A DNA stretch of 64,000 nucleotides, from the NCBI GenBank assembly GCA_017560255.1, contig JAFYOI010000055.1, forward strand, positions 1 through 64,000, in the 5' to 3' direction. The stretch comes from Clostridia bacterium (GTDB lineage Bacteria; Bacillota; Clostridia; Oscillospirales; Acutalibacteraceae). Positions 6,739 to 14,871 of this stretch are shown piece after piece. Position 1 is the first letter of the stretch. Each line of letters starts with the position of its first letter. A program made the position numbers and the translations under genes. The notes below the pieces were generated by a model that saw only the letters and a program-made list of their open reading frames with translations, searched no databases and was not told the DNA's origin.

Positions 6739-8010
6739 ATGAGCATTTTAATTAAAAACGCCCGCATTGTTGATCCTAAAAACGATTTTGATTTTGTCGG
6801 TGACATCTTTGTTGGTGACGGAAAAATTAAAAAAATCGCTGAAGAAATCAATTGTAGCGCCGATGAGGTGATTGATGCAAACGGTCTTGTCGCTTGTGCC
6901 GGACTTGTTGATATGCACGTTCATCTCAGAGATCCGGGCGTTACACATAAAGAGGATATAATAACGGGTTGTAATGCTGCGGTAGCGGGTGGAGTTACTT
7001 CAATGGCGGCTATGCCTAATACAAAACCTGTTACTGATAACGTTGAAACCGTGCGATATATCATTGAAAAATCAGAGGGCGCAAGCGCAAGAGTTTATCC
7101 TGTTGCTTCCGTTACACGCGGTATGGCGGGTGAGGCGATTTGTGATTTTACTTCTTTGAGTCAAGCGGGGGCAGTAGCGTTTTCCGATGACGGTGTGCCC
7201 GTTGCGACACGTGAACTTCTCAGAGAGGGTATTGCTGAAACAAATAAAATTAATAAAAAAATATTGGCACATTGCGAGGAACTCTCTCTTGTGCGTGGCG
7301 GCATAATCAATCTTGGTGAGGTTTCTGAAAAACTCGGTGTTAAGGGAATCACACCCGATGCGGAGGACGTTGGAACGCTTCGTGAAATTGAGGAGGCCGA
7401 AAAACTAGCCGCACCGATTCATATCTGTCACGTCAGCACAAAGGGCTCGGTTGAAATAATCCGTCAGGCAAAAGTGCGTGGAGTAAAAGTTACGGCTGAA
7501 ACCGCTCCGCATTATTTCTGGTTTACGGAAGAAAAACTCCTTTCAAGGGATGCTGATTACAGAATGAACCCTCCACTTCGTTGTGAAGAGGATAGGCTTG
7601 CGATTATAGACGGCATACTTGATGGTACGCTCGATGCAATTGCAACCGACCATGCGCCGCATACGGTTGAAGATAAGTCGGATTTTGAAAAAGCACCCAA
7701 TGGGGTTGTCGGAATGGAAACTTCATTCTCCGCTTCATACACCGCACTTGTAAAAACGGGGCTTATTTCACTTAAAAGATTGCTTGCACTTATGTCATTT
7801 AATCCCGCACAAATATTGGGAATTTCCGCGGGCGTGCTTGCGGAAGGGGAGAATGCGGATCTGTTCTTGTTTGATGAAAACGAGAAATGGACAGTTGACG
7901 TAAATAAACTTCACGGCAAGTCAGTAAATTGTGTGTTTAAAGACGTTGAACTTCTCGGCAAGGTAAAGTACACTGTTTGCAGAGGTAAAATAGTATATAA
8001 AGATAATTAG
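6739..8010 (+). CDS. pyrC: Dihydroorotase
   Basis: This 423-residue enzyme catalyses the reversible cyclisation of carbamoyl aspartate to dihydroorotate, the third step of UMP synthesis. The metal-binding start is clear (DMHVHLRDPG near residue 58), as are the later histidines (HICHVSTKGS, TAETAPHYF) and the ATDHAPH motif with its catalytic Asp. Length fits class I dihydroorotases of the PyrC/AllB fold. It is the first gene of a tight pyrC-pyrF-pyrK-pyrD run. The aspartate transcarbamoylase, carbamoyl phosphate synthase and pyrE genes are not in the window. Confidence 0.95.
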   Translation: MSILIKNARIVDPKNDFDFVGDIFVGDGKIKKIAEEINCSADEVIDANGLVACAGLVDMHVHLRDPGVTHKEDIITGCNAAVAGGVTSMAAMPNTKPVTDNVETVRYIIEKSEGASARVYPVASVTRGMAGEAICDFTSLSQAGAVAFSDDGVPVATRELLREGIAETNKINKKILAHCEELSLVRGGIINLGEVSEKLGVKGITPDAEDVGTLREIEEAEKLAAPIHICHVSTKGSVEIIRQAKVRGVKVTAETAPHYFWFTEEKLLSRDADYRMNPPLRCEEDRLAIIDGILDGTLDAIATDHAPHTVEDKSDFEKAPNGVVGMETSFSASYTALVKTGLISLKRLLALMSFNPAQILGISAGVLAEGENADLFLFDENEKWTVDVNKLHGKSVNCVFKDVELLGKVKYTVCRGKIVYKDN

Positions 8011-8022
8011 GAGTGTTGAAAA

Positions 8023-8949
8023 ATGTCGCTTGATAGGTTGATTGAAAAAATTGTTAAAACAGGAAATCCCAGTGTTGTGGGTCTTGATCCGAAAATTGAG
8101 GATATTCCGAAGTATATCCTCGACAACGCTATTGCGCAGTACGGAGAAACTCTTGAGGCGGCGGGCGCGGCTTTGTTTGAGTTCAATAAAGGACTTATAG
8201 ATGCGATTTATGATATTGTTCCCGCAGTTAAACCGCAGTGCGCTTACTACGAAATGTATGGATGGCAGGGCGTAAAAGCGCTTTATGATACAATTGCATA
8301 TGCAAAATCTAAGGGTATGTTCGTTATTACCGATGGCAAGAGAAACGATATTGGTAGCACTATGGAGGCTTATTCAAACGCTCATCTTGGAACAATTAAA
8401 GTCGGTTCAACTGAGTTTGCTCCCTTTGGTGGTGATGCATTGACAGTTAACGGCTATCTTGGATCAGATGGCATCAAGCCGCTTCTCAAAGCGTGTGATG
8501 AGAAAGATTGCGGAATCTTCGTTCTTGTAAAAACTTCAAATCCCTCGTCAGGTGAACTTCAGGATCAGAAGATGGGTGATAAAACTCTCTATAACGTTAT
8601 GGGCGATATGTGTGAAAAATGGGGAGAAATGCTCCCGATTGGTAAATATGGCTATTCTGCAGTCGGCGCGGTTGTTGGTGCAACTTACCCCGCTCAACTT
8701 GATGAACTTCGCAAGACTTTAACAAAAACGTTCTTCCTTGTTCCCGGTTACGGCGCACAGGGCGGCGGCGCAGCAGACGTTGTCGGTGCGTTTGATAAAA
8801 ACGGCCTTGGCGCAATTATCAACTCCTCCCGAGGCGTAATGTACGCTTATAAGAAAGCGGGAATGGATGAGCGTGATTATGCCGTGGCTGCAAGAAACGA
8901 AGCAATCAGAATGAGGGACGACATCACCGCGCATATAAAAAACAGATAG
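8023..8949 (+). CDS. pyrF: Orotidine 5'-phosphate decarboxylase, long (type 2) form
   Basis: The protein is 308 residues, longer than the 230-240 of the short PyrF type, and matches the second subfamily. It has SVVGLDPKIEDIPKYI at the N-terminus, the catalytic DGKRNDIGST motif (the D-x-K-x-x-D chain) and a late VPGYGAQGGG phosphate-binding loop. It decarboxylates OMP to UMP in the cytoplasm, the last step of the pathway. The gene begins 12 bases after pyrC and is followed closely by pyrK. Confidence 0.93.
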   Translation: MSLDRLIEKIVKTGNPSVVGLDPKIEDIPKYILDNAIAQYGETLEAAGAALFEFNKGLIDAIYDIVPAVKPQCAYYEMYGWQGVKALYDTIAYAKSKGMFVITDGKRNDIGSTMEAYSNAHLGTIKVGSTEFAPFGGDALTVNGYLGSDGIKPLLKACDEKDCGIFVLVKTSNPSSGELQDQKMGDKTLYNVMGDMCEKWGEMLPIGKYGYSAVGAVVGATYPAQLDELRKTLTKTFFLVPGYGAQGGGAADVVGAFDKNGLGAIINSSRGVMYAYKKAGMDERDYAVAARNEAIRMRDDITAHIKNR

Positions 8950-8962
8950 TGAGGGAACGGCA

Positions 8963-9730
8963 TTGAAGTATATTCAGGACGATTTTAAAATTGCTCAGGT
9001 AAATAAACTTACCGAAAATATTGTTGAGTTTTATATTGATTGTCCGCTGGTTGCAGATGTGGCAACTTCGGGACAGTTTGTTCATATTTTGTGCGGCGAT
9101 CTGACTTTGAGGAGACCGATTTCAATTTGTGAAATTCTGAAAGAAAAAGGTCAGTTGCGCATAGTTTTTGAAATCAAGGGAAAGGGTACACAGTGGCTTG
9201 CCGAAAGGCGAGAAGGTGACGTAATCAATATGCTCGCTCCTATTGGCAGAGGATTCAATATTACGCCCGATAAAAAGGCTGTTATTATCGGTGGAGGTAT
9301 CGGTGTAATTCCGATGCTCGACGTTGCTAAAAATTGCTCCGCCGACGCTTGTGCAATTCTTGGATTCAGAAACAAGCAGGCGGTAATTCTTGAAGAAGAT
9401 TACAAAAATGCGGGCGTAAGCGTTGAAATTACAACGGATGACGGCTCTTACGGTAAGCACGGTTTTGTTACCGACGTTTTAAAAGATTACATAAAAAATC
9501 AGAAAATTGATGTAATTTATGCTTGTGGTCCGACTCCGATGTTAAAGGCTGTGTCCGCTATCGCTAATGAATCGGATATTGAGTGCTATGTATCTCTTGA
9601 AGAGAGAATGGGCTGCGGGATTGGTGCTTGTCTTGCTTGCGCTTGCAAGACAAAGGATGCAAACGGTGAGCATTATAAGCACGTCTGCAAGGATGGCCCC
9701 GTGTTCAACTCCAAGGAAATTGAATTTTAG
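8963..9730 (+). CDS. pyrK: Dihydroorotate dehydrogenase B, electron transfer subunit
   Basis: It starts at TTG behind GAGGG. The order is an FAD-binding beta-barrel (RRPISICEI, residues about 52-60), an NAD-binding fold with GGGIGVIPML, and a C-terminal 2Fe-2S loop (CGIGACLACACK, then a further Cys in HVCKDGP). PyrK passes electrons from dihydroorotate, oxidised on PyrD, to NAD+. The 255-residue length is normal. The gene directly precedes pyrD, so the pair forms the NAD-dependent class 1B enzyme, which suits an anaerobe without quinone-linked PyrD. Confidence 0.94.
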   Translation: MKYIQDDFKIAQVNKLTENIVEFYIDCPLVADVATSGQFVHILCGDLTLRRPISICEILKEKGQLRIVFEIKGKGTQWLAERREGDVINMLAPIGRGFNITPDKKAVIIGGGIGVIPMLDVAKNCSADACAILGFRNKQAVILEEDYKNAGVSVEITTDDGSYGKHGFVTDVLKDYIKNQKIDVIYACGPTPMLKAVSAIANESDIECYVSLEERMGCGIGACLACACKTKDANGEHYKHVCKDGPVFNSKEIEF

Positions 9731-9743
9731 AGGTGAATGAATT

Positions 9744-10655
9744 ATGGCAGATTTGTCGGTTAAGATAGCGGGCGTTGAATTTAAAAACCCCGTAATTACA
9801 GCGTCGGGAACTTTCGGTTTCGGTAGAGAGTATGCCGAACTCTATCCCCTTGAAAAATTGGGCGGAATTTCCTGCAAAGGTATAACTTTAAAGGAACGCC
9901 TCGGAAACCCTCCTCCGAGAATTGCAGAAACCGCATCGGGCATACTCAATAGCGTTGGATTACAGAATCCCGGAGTTGAGAAATTTGTTTCCGAGGATTT
10001 GGGATGGCTTAAACAGCAGAATACTGTTATAATTGCAAACTCGGCGGGTCATTCACTTGAAGATTACTGCAAAACCGTTGAAGTGCTTGAAGCAAGCGAC
10101 GTTGATATGATTGAACTTAATCTTTCCTGCCCTAACGTAAAAGAGGGTGGAATAAACTTTGGTACTTCCTGTACAAGCGTTGAAAACGTAACGCGTGAAG
10201 TGCGTAAACGTACTTCAAAGCCGCTCATCGTAAAATTAACACCCAACGTTACGGATATTACTGAACTTGCTCTTGCTGCTGAAAGTGCCGGTGCAGACAG
10301 TGTTTCTCTTATTAACACGCTTACCGGTATGAAAATTGATATAAATACCAGACGTCCTGTTTTAAGAAATAATACGGGTGGTTTGTCGGGTAGAGCAGTT
10401 TTGCCCGTTGCTATCAGAATGGTGTGGCAGGTTGCAAACAAGGTTAAAATCCCGGTAATCGGTATGGGTGGTATAAGCACTTGGGAGGATGCCGTTGAAA
10501 TGATGCTTGCCGGTGCAAGTGCAATTCAAGTCGGTACTGCTATTTTCCACGACGTTTACGCACCGATAAAGATTGTTGACGGATTGAATGCTTACCTTAA
10601 CAAAAACGGTATCGCTTCCGTAAACGACATTGTTGGAAAAGTTCAGGTTTGGTGA
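9744..10655 (+). CDS. pyrD: Dihydroorotate dehydrogenase B, catalytic subunit
   Basis: The 303-residue FMN-binding TIM barrel has the N-terminal PVITASGTFGFG motif, the catalytic cysteine in ELNLSCPNVKEGG and the phosphate-binding IPVIGMGGI. A Cys base is the mark of class 1 enzymes, and pairing with pyrK makes it class 1B. It oxidises dihydroorotate to orotate in the cytoplasm. GAGGTG precedes the ATG by nine bases. It ends the pyrimidine run, and the next gene starts six bases later. Confidence 0.95.
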   Translation: MADLSVKIAGVEFKNPVITASGTFGFGREYAELYPLEKLGGISCKGITLKERLGNPPPRIAETASGILNSVGLQNPGVEKFVSEDLGWLKQQNTVIIANSAGHSLEDYCKTVEVLEASDVDMIELNLSCPNVKEGGINFGTSCTSVENVTREVRKRTSKPLIVKLTPNVTDITELALAAESAGADSVSLINTLTGMKIDINTRRPVLRNNTGGLSGRAVLPVAIRMVWQVANKVKIPVIGMGGISTWEDAVEMMLAGASAIQVGTAIFHDVYAPIKIVDGLNAYLNKNGIASVNDIVGKVQVW

Positions 10656-10661
10656 TTTTGA

Positions 10662-11324
10662 ATGACTCGTATTTTACTTATACGTCATGCTCAGGCGATA
10701 GGTAACGTCCATGGAGTGTTTCAAGGGCATCTTGACAGTGGGCTTACAGAAATCGGGAAAAAACAACTTGAAGCGTTGGCGGAAAGGATGAAAAGCGTTA
10801 ACGTCGATGCGGTTTATTCGAGTCCGCTGATTAGGGCGAAGGAAACCGCACTTGCCGCAAATAAATACCACAATGCTCCGTTTGCATTGGTTGATGATTT
10901 GATGGAGATTGACGGCGGTGACTGGGAGGGGGTTCCTTTTGAGGATATTCCCAAACTTTATCCCGAACCCGCAGGTGTCTGGATGAATGAACCTTACAAT
11001 TTCCGCGCGCCAAGCGGAGAAACAATGCAGAGTGTGTGCAACCGAATGGTTTCTTCAATCGCAAAAATTGCACGAGAAAATGAGGGTAAGACCGTTTGCG
11101 TTGTGTCCCATGGATGTGCTATAAGGAATTATATCGGATATATCCGATATGGTACGCTTGAAAGACTTGCTTACGTAGAGTGGTGCGATAATACCGCGAT
11201 TTATACTATCGACTACGATAACGGAGTTGCAAAACTTGTAGGTGAAGCAGATAATTCCCATCTTGACAAAAATATATCCACCTTTAAGAAACAGAGTTGG
11301 TGGAAGAAGATAAAAACTGATTAG
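10662..11324 (+). CDS. Histidine phosphatase family protein
   Basis: The first residues, ILLIRHAQAIGN, are the RHG-type phosphohistidine motif, here R-H-A. The second catalytic His appears in VVSHGCAIRN near residue 150, and E87-like acids sit in EIDGGDWEG. At 220 residues it fits the phosphoglycerate-mutase-like (CobC/GpmB) branch, whose members dephosphorylate a range of small substrates; the sequence alone does not define which. It lies between pyrD and ruvX with very short gaps, so it is probably co-transcribed with them. Confidence 0.85.
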   Translation: MTRILLIRHAQAIGNVHGVFQGHLDSGLTEIGKKQLEALAERMKSVNVDAVYSSPLIRAKETALAANKYHNAPFALVDDLMEIDGGDWEGVPFEDIPKLYPEPAGVWMNEPYNFRAPSGETMQSVCNRMVSSIAKIARENEGKTVCVVSHGCAIRNYIGYIRYGTLERLAYVEWCDNTAIYTIDYDNGVAKLVGEADNSHLDKNISTFKKQSWWKKIKTD

Positions 11325-11337
11325 GAGGTGTGCGCCA

Positions 11338-11763
11338 ATGGTTATTCTTGCCGTTGACTACGGTGACACAAGGACGGGCATAGCCGTGTGTGATAAAACT
11401 GAAACGTTGGCGTCACCCGTCTGTGTTATTACCGAAAAATACCAGCCCCATCTTATTGAAAAGATAAAGGCAATTGTTATTGAAAGAAAAGCGGAGCAGA
11501 TTGCGGTCGGCTATCCGCTTAATATGGATGGAAGCGCGGGCGAAAGGGCGCAGAAATGTGCTGATTTTGCAAAGGCACTTCAGGAAGCAACGGGTGTGGA
11601 AACAGTGTGCAGGGATGAACGCTGTACTACTCTTTATGCAAGTACACTTCTTTCCCAGGCAGACGTTTGGGGCAAGAAGAGGAAGGCGGTAATCGATGCT
11701 GTTGCGGCGGTAGAGATTTTACAACAGTATCTTGATTACAGGAGAAATACTAATGGTAAATAA
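11338..11763 (+). CDS. ruvX: RuvX/YqgF family Holliday junction resolvase-like nuclease
   Basis: This 141-residue protein has an RNase H fold: the first acidic motif is in LAVDYGDTRTGIAVCD, and the later ones in GYPLNMDG and DERCTT. Known roles in the family are pre-16S rRNA 5'-end maturation and possibly junction resolution. GGAGGTG precedes the ATG. Its 3' end overlaps the next gene by 11 bases, which suggests translational coupling. Length is standard. Confidence 0.9.
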   Translation: MVILAVDYGDTRTGIAVCDKTETLASPVCVITEKYQPHLIEKIKAIVIERKAEQIAVGYPLNMDGSAGERAQKCADFAKALQEATGVETVCRDERCTTLYASTLLSQADVWGKKRKAVIDAVAAVEILQQYLDYRRNTNGK

Positions 11764-12643
11764 AGTGCGGGCATTTGTAGAGGGGCATAAAGCGGTGGTT
11801 TCTTCGTTTTTTTGCTCCCTTCTTCTGTTTATAACAATCTTTCCGGTGTTTATTCATAATATGACGATACCGCGGCAAATAGGCGCAGTGTGCGCATTGT
11901 CTCTTGCTTCGCTTTACGTTATGTGGCTTTTGAAAATCAAACTTGAATTTGTTGGCAGGGGAATAAAGTGGTTTACTATTGCTTGTGTGATTATCACTGT
12001 TATCTGGCAGATAATAACCCAAATCAGATACCATTCTTTTGGTGTGCCATTCGCTTTGTGGAGATTTATTTTTTATTATGATAAACCGTTTGATGTTGCT
12101 GTTGCACTTACTGTTGTTGCACTTGTGCCAACCTTGTTTCGCCTTTTTTTAAGGGGAAAGAGGGATACTGCCGAGTGGCGCAAAACGTATAGGGTGTTCT
12201 TAAAAGATGCTTTGACAGCCTTTTCAATTCTTTATATTTCGATTCTGATTTTTGGATTTATCCTCAACAGACAATCAAGTGAGCAGGTAACGATTAATCT
12301 TGTCCCATTCAAAACTATGTTTGAGTATATTACTTCCGATAAGGAGTTTGCTTATGAAAATACATTTTTGTTTATGGGAAACGTTGCGATATTGTTGCCG
12401 TTAGGTTTTTGGTTTGCAATAAAAAAGAAAAAAAGAAGGATTTTACTAACCCTTCTTTTGCCTGTTTTTGTAAGTTGCCTTATTGAGTTTTCGCAGTATT
12501 TGCTGAAAAACGGACATATAGATATTGATGACGTAATTCTAAACGTTGTTGGTTTTTATATAGGCGTATTGCTCAAAGCGTGCGTTGATTTTATTCGTAA
12601 AAAGGTAACGCGCGGAGAAGAAAAGACTATTTTTTCTCTTTGA
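11753..12643 (+). CDS. VanZ-like membrane protein
   Basis: The chosen ATG at 11753 has AGGAG eight bases upstream. The longer frame would start inside ruvX without a ribosome site. The protein has about seven hydrophobic segments. The C-terminal half carries the VanZ pattern: INLVPFKTMFEYI, NVAILLPLGF, then FSQYLL and IDIDDVILNVVGF. VanZ relatives are linked to low-level teicoplanin resistance in enterococci, but most copies in Clostridia have unknown roles and no vancomycin genes are nearby. Its 3' end overlaps the convergent TauE half-gene by 17 bases. Confidence 0.8.
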   Translation: MVNKVRAFVEGHKAVVSSFFCSLLLFITIFPVFIHNMTIPRQIGAVCALSLASLYVMWLLKIKLEFVGRGIKWFTIACVIITVIWQIITQIRYHSFGVPFALWRFIFYYDKPFDVAVALTVVALVPTLFRLFLRGKRDTAEWRKTYRVFLKDALTAFSILYISILIFGFILNRQSSEQVTINLVPFKTMFEYITSDKEFAYENTFLFMGNVAILLPLGFWFAIKKKKRRILLTLLLPVFVSCLIEFSQYLLKNGHIDIDDVILNVVGFYIGVLLKACVDFIRKKVTRGEEKTIFSL

Positions 12644-12998
12644 TTTTTGGCTTTGTGAGCAATTCTCTTAAACCTATGAAAATGATAAATACGGCAAATA
12701 TTTTGCTCAGTATATTCGTGTCTATCAGGGTTGAAAGGTAGTTTCCGACAAGCACACCTACTACGCCGCCGCAAATGAGCGGAATGGAGTATGCTTTATC
12801 AATCAATTTGTTTTTTAAATGAATTATAAGCGCTATTATGCCGCAGGGGATGAAGAATAATAAGTTCAGCCCCTGCGCTTTTAATTGCTCCATTGAAGCA
12901 AAGAGCGTGAGGTAGATTATCAGTATTCCACCGCCGCCTATACCTAACGAAGCCGCCATTCCCGAAACGACAGCGGCAATTATGTCAAATAAACTCAA
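12627..12998 (-). CDS. Half-size TauE/SafE family membrane protein, second half
   Basis: It has 123 residues with about four transmembrane helices. The start (AAVVSGMAASLGIGGGGIL) is the glycine-rich repeat motif of TauE/SafE permeases. Full-length family members of about 250 residues contain two such four-helix repeats; here each is a separate gene. The TTG start has AGGTG six bases upstream, so it is translated independently of the upstream half, whose stop lies ten bases away in the same direction. The two products probably form a heterodimeric permease for sulfur-containing or other organic anions; the substrate is unknown. Confidence 0.8.
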   Translation of the reverse strand: MSLFDIIAAVVSGMAASLGIGGGGILIIYLTLFASMEQLKAQGLNLLFFIPCGIIALIIHLKNKLIDKAYSIPLICGGVVGVLVGNYLSTLIDTNILSKIFAVFIIFIGLRELLTKPKIKEKK

Positions 12999-13007
12999 TA
13001 GTTACAC

Positions 13008-13370
13008 CTACTTTAACAGAAGTCGTATCCCCGCCCAGATTATAAAACCTGCAAAGATATTTTTTAGTATTTTATTGGAGATTTTAGGCAACAGAAACGC
13101 ACCTATGATTGCTCCCAATGCGCCGAATGGGATAAACCACAGATTTGAATCAAGTGCAATATGTCCTTTGAGATAATAAATGAATGAACTGATAGCGGTC
13201 AGCGGCAGAATGATGCTTATTGCGGTTGCCTGTGCTTTTTGTTGGCTTAGTCCGTAGTGCTTCAGTAACGGGACTACAATAAGCCCGCCGCCTGCGCCGA
13301 GCATTCCGTTCATAATGCCCGCAAGAAAACCGAATGCGGACAAACGAAAACGTTTTTTCAAAAAAATCAC
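13008..13370 (-). CDS. Half-size TauE/SafE family membrane protein, first half
   Basis: The 120-residue protein has a basic N-terminus and four hydrophobic helices. The family motif GIMNGMLGAGGGLIVVPLL is near residue 17, and a second glycine turn is at GALGAIIGAFLL. It corresponds to the N-terminal repeat of normal TauE/SafE proteins and is transcribed just before the second half. Both genes have their own start and stop with no shared frame across the gap, so this is a stable split rather than a sequencing frameshift. The gene starts divergently from the sigma-factor gene. Confidence 0.8.
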   Translation of the reverse strand: MIFLKKRFRLSAFGFLAGIMNGMLGAGGGLIVVPLLKHYGLSQQKAQATAISIILPLTAISSFIYYLKGHIALDSNLWFIPFGALGAIIGAFLLPKISNKILKNIFAGFIIWAGIRLLLK

Positions 13371-13490
13371 ATCCTCTGTTTTATTATTGCGCCGATGATG
13401 CGATTTATTTAAAATAAATTAAGTGTGAGTTTTTTGTGATTTTGTTGTGTAATAAGTGAAAGGTAAAACTTTTCGGAAAGGAGAATGTCA

Positions 13491-14048
13491 ATGGGTAACG
13501 GTGCCGGCAGTTATCGACGTTTTCTTGACGGTGACGAGAGCGGATTAGCGGAAATAATAAAAGAATATCGCGACGGACTTGTTTTTTATCTTAACAGTAT
13601 AGTCGGTAATATCAATATTGCGGAAGAACTCGCCGAAGACACTTTTGTGCTTCTTGGAACAAGGAAACCCAAGGACAAGGGTAAAAGTTCTTTCAAAACG
13701 TGGCTATATACAATCGGCAGGAATCTGGCACTCAATTACGTAAAAAGAGTGTCGCGCAAGATCGAAGTACCGATTGACGTCTGTGCGGATATTTCCGATT
13801 GCAAAAACACCCCCGAAGCATTGTATATTAAGGAGGAACGCAAGATAATTCTCCACAATGCGATGAAGAAACTCAAGTCAGAATATCGTCAGATACTTTG
13901 GCTGATATACTTTGAGGGCTTTACGAATAAAGAGGCGGCCGTTGTGTTGAAAAAGTCGGTTCATAACGTAGAAACCCTTGTTTACCGCGCTCGCAAATCT
14001 CTAAAATCACAACTTGAAACGGAGGGCTTTGTTTATGAAGAATTATGA
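13491..14048 (+). CDS. ECF-type RNA polymerase sigma factor
   Basis: The chosen ATG at 13491 is seven bases after AAAGGAG; the ATG at 13485 is only one base from it. Region 2 spans about residues 10-85 (FLDGDESGLAEIIKEYRDGL, FKTWLYTIGRNLALNYVKR). Region 4 spans about 125-180 with a helix-turn-helix (FEGFTNKEAAVVLKKSVHNV). The size of about 185 residues fits an extracytoplasmic-function sigma factor. The next gene overlaps its 3' end and encodes a membrane protein, the usual place for a cognate anti-sigma factor. Target genes cannot be told from the window. Confidence 0.88.
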   Translation: MGNGAGSYRRFLDGDESGLAEIIKEYRDGLVFYLNSIVGNINIAEELAEDTFVLLGTRKPKDKGKSSFKTWLYTIGRNLALNYVKRVSRKIEVPIDVCADISDCKNTPEALYIKEERKIILHNAMKKLKSEYRQILWLIYFEGFTNKEAAVVLKKSVHNVETLVYRARKSLKSQLETEGFVYEEL

Positions 14049-14826
14049 TGAAACAATCAATATTGTTTTTGAACGTATTGCTGAAAACGAGCGAACGAAA
14101 AGAAAAAACAGAAAAACAATTATGAGAGCGGTTTGCTCATTCGGTTGTGTATGTCTGATTGCGCTTGTGGGAATAGGCGTATGGCATAACGGAAAAACAC
14201 CTGTTAGTTCAACACAGGGTAGTCAATCTACGACTATTGCAGGTGAGAATAATGATTTGCAGATAGGGACAAATACAGGTGAAGTTATTTTTGGTAATGG
14301 TGAGATATTTTTTAATACTATTACCGAAAAAATTCCCTTTGAAAATCCCGATCAAAACGGTATCGCTGTTTTCAGGGATGATGAAATTCCTATGACAAAG
14401 GAAGAGATTAACGAATATTTTGGAATTAACGTTTTCCCGACCTGCCCCTATGGCTTTGAAGAAACTCCGCATTGGCTGGGCATATTCAAAAGGAATAAAG
14501 GCACGGGGGATGTCTATTTTGATACTAACCAACTTCAATATACCAACGCTGATAACTCAAAAACAATCGCTGTGACCTTTGGCACAAACTGTGTAAGATA
14601 TCTTAATGAGGATTTTTGGAGCGATATGTACGAAGATTTCTTTGGCGTTAAGTACGACGATATTAAAAAATCAAATATAGATGGCGTTGAATTTTTGATC
14701 GTTGAAATGGCGCATAATCAATATTATGCTGAATTTACGTATGAAGGCGTTATGTTCAGTGTATTCTCCGAAAATGCAACACGTAACGAGTTTCTTTTAA
14801 CAATATCTTCAATAATATCTCAATAA
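14035..14826 (+). CDS. Single-pass membrane protein, probable partner of the sigma factor
   Basis: The ATG at 14035 has GGAGG nine bases upstream and lies inside the sigma gene, so translation is coupled. Residues 1-27 are charged and cytoplasmic. One helix follows (about 28-50, CSFGCVCLIALVGIGVW), then a Ser/Thr linker and an extracellular domain of about 180 residues with no motif I recognise. Position and topology fit an anti-sigma regulator. The short cytoplasmic part has no zinc-finger HxxxCxxC motif of classic ECF anti-sigma factors, so the mode of control is unknown. Confidence 0.6.
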   Translation: MKNYDETINIVFERIAENERTKRKNRKTIMRAVCSFGCVCLIALVGIGVWHNGKTPVSSTQGSQSTTIAGENNDLQIGTNTGEVIFGNGEIFFNTITEKIPFENPDQNGIAVFRDDEIPMTKEEINEYFGINVFPTCPYGFEETPHWLGIFKRNKGTGDVYFDTNQLQYTNADNSKTIAVTFGTNCVRYLNEDFWSDMYEDFFGVKYDDIKKSNIDGVEFLIVEMAHNQYYAEFTYEGVMFSVFSENATRNEFLLTISSIISQ

Positions 14827-14831
14827 AAAAG

Positions 14832-14866
14832 AACACCTTGAGAGCACTGGCTTTTCAAGGTGTTTT
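14832..14866. terminator. Bidirectional terminator between the sigma operon and uvrA
   Basis: A ten-bp stem (14832-14841 with 14855-14864) is followed by T7 on the plus strand and has an A-run before it that serves the minus strand. It separates two convergent operons. Confidence 0.8.
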
Positions 14867-14871
14867 TTTGT

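Noticed and set aside
9122-9460. Long minus-strand frames opposite pyrK, pyrD and other housekeeping genes
   Set aside because: They lie entirely inside well-supported genes, lack ribosome sites and show no domain-like sequence; they are shadows of the true frame.
12627-13370. TauE pair as one gene broken by a frameshift
   Set aside because: The upstream half ends normally after its fourth helix and the downstream half has its own AGGTG and TTG start. Shifting the frame does not create a better fusion.
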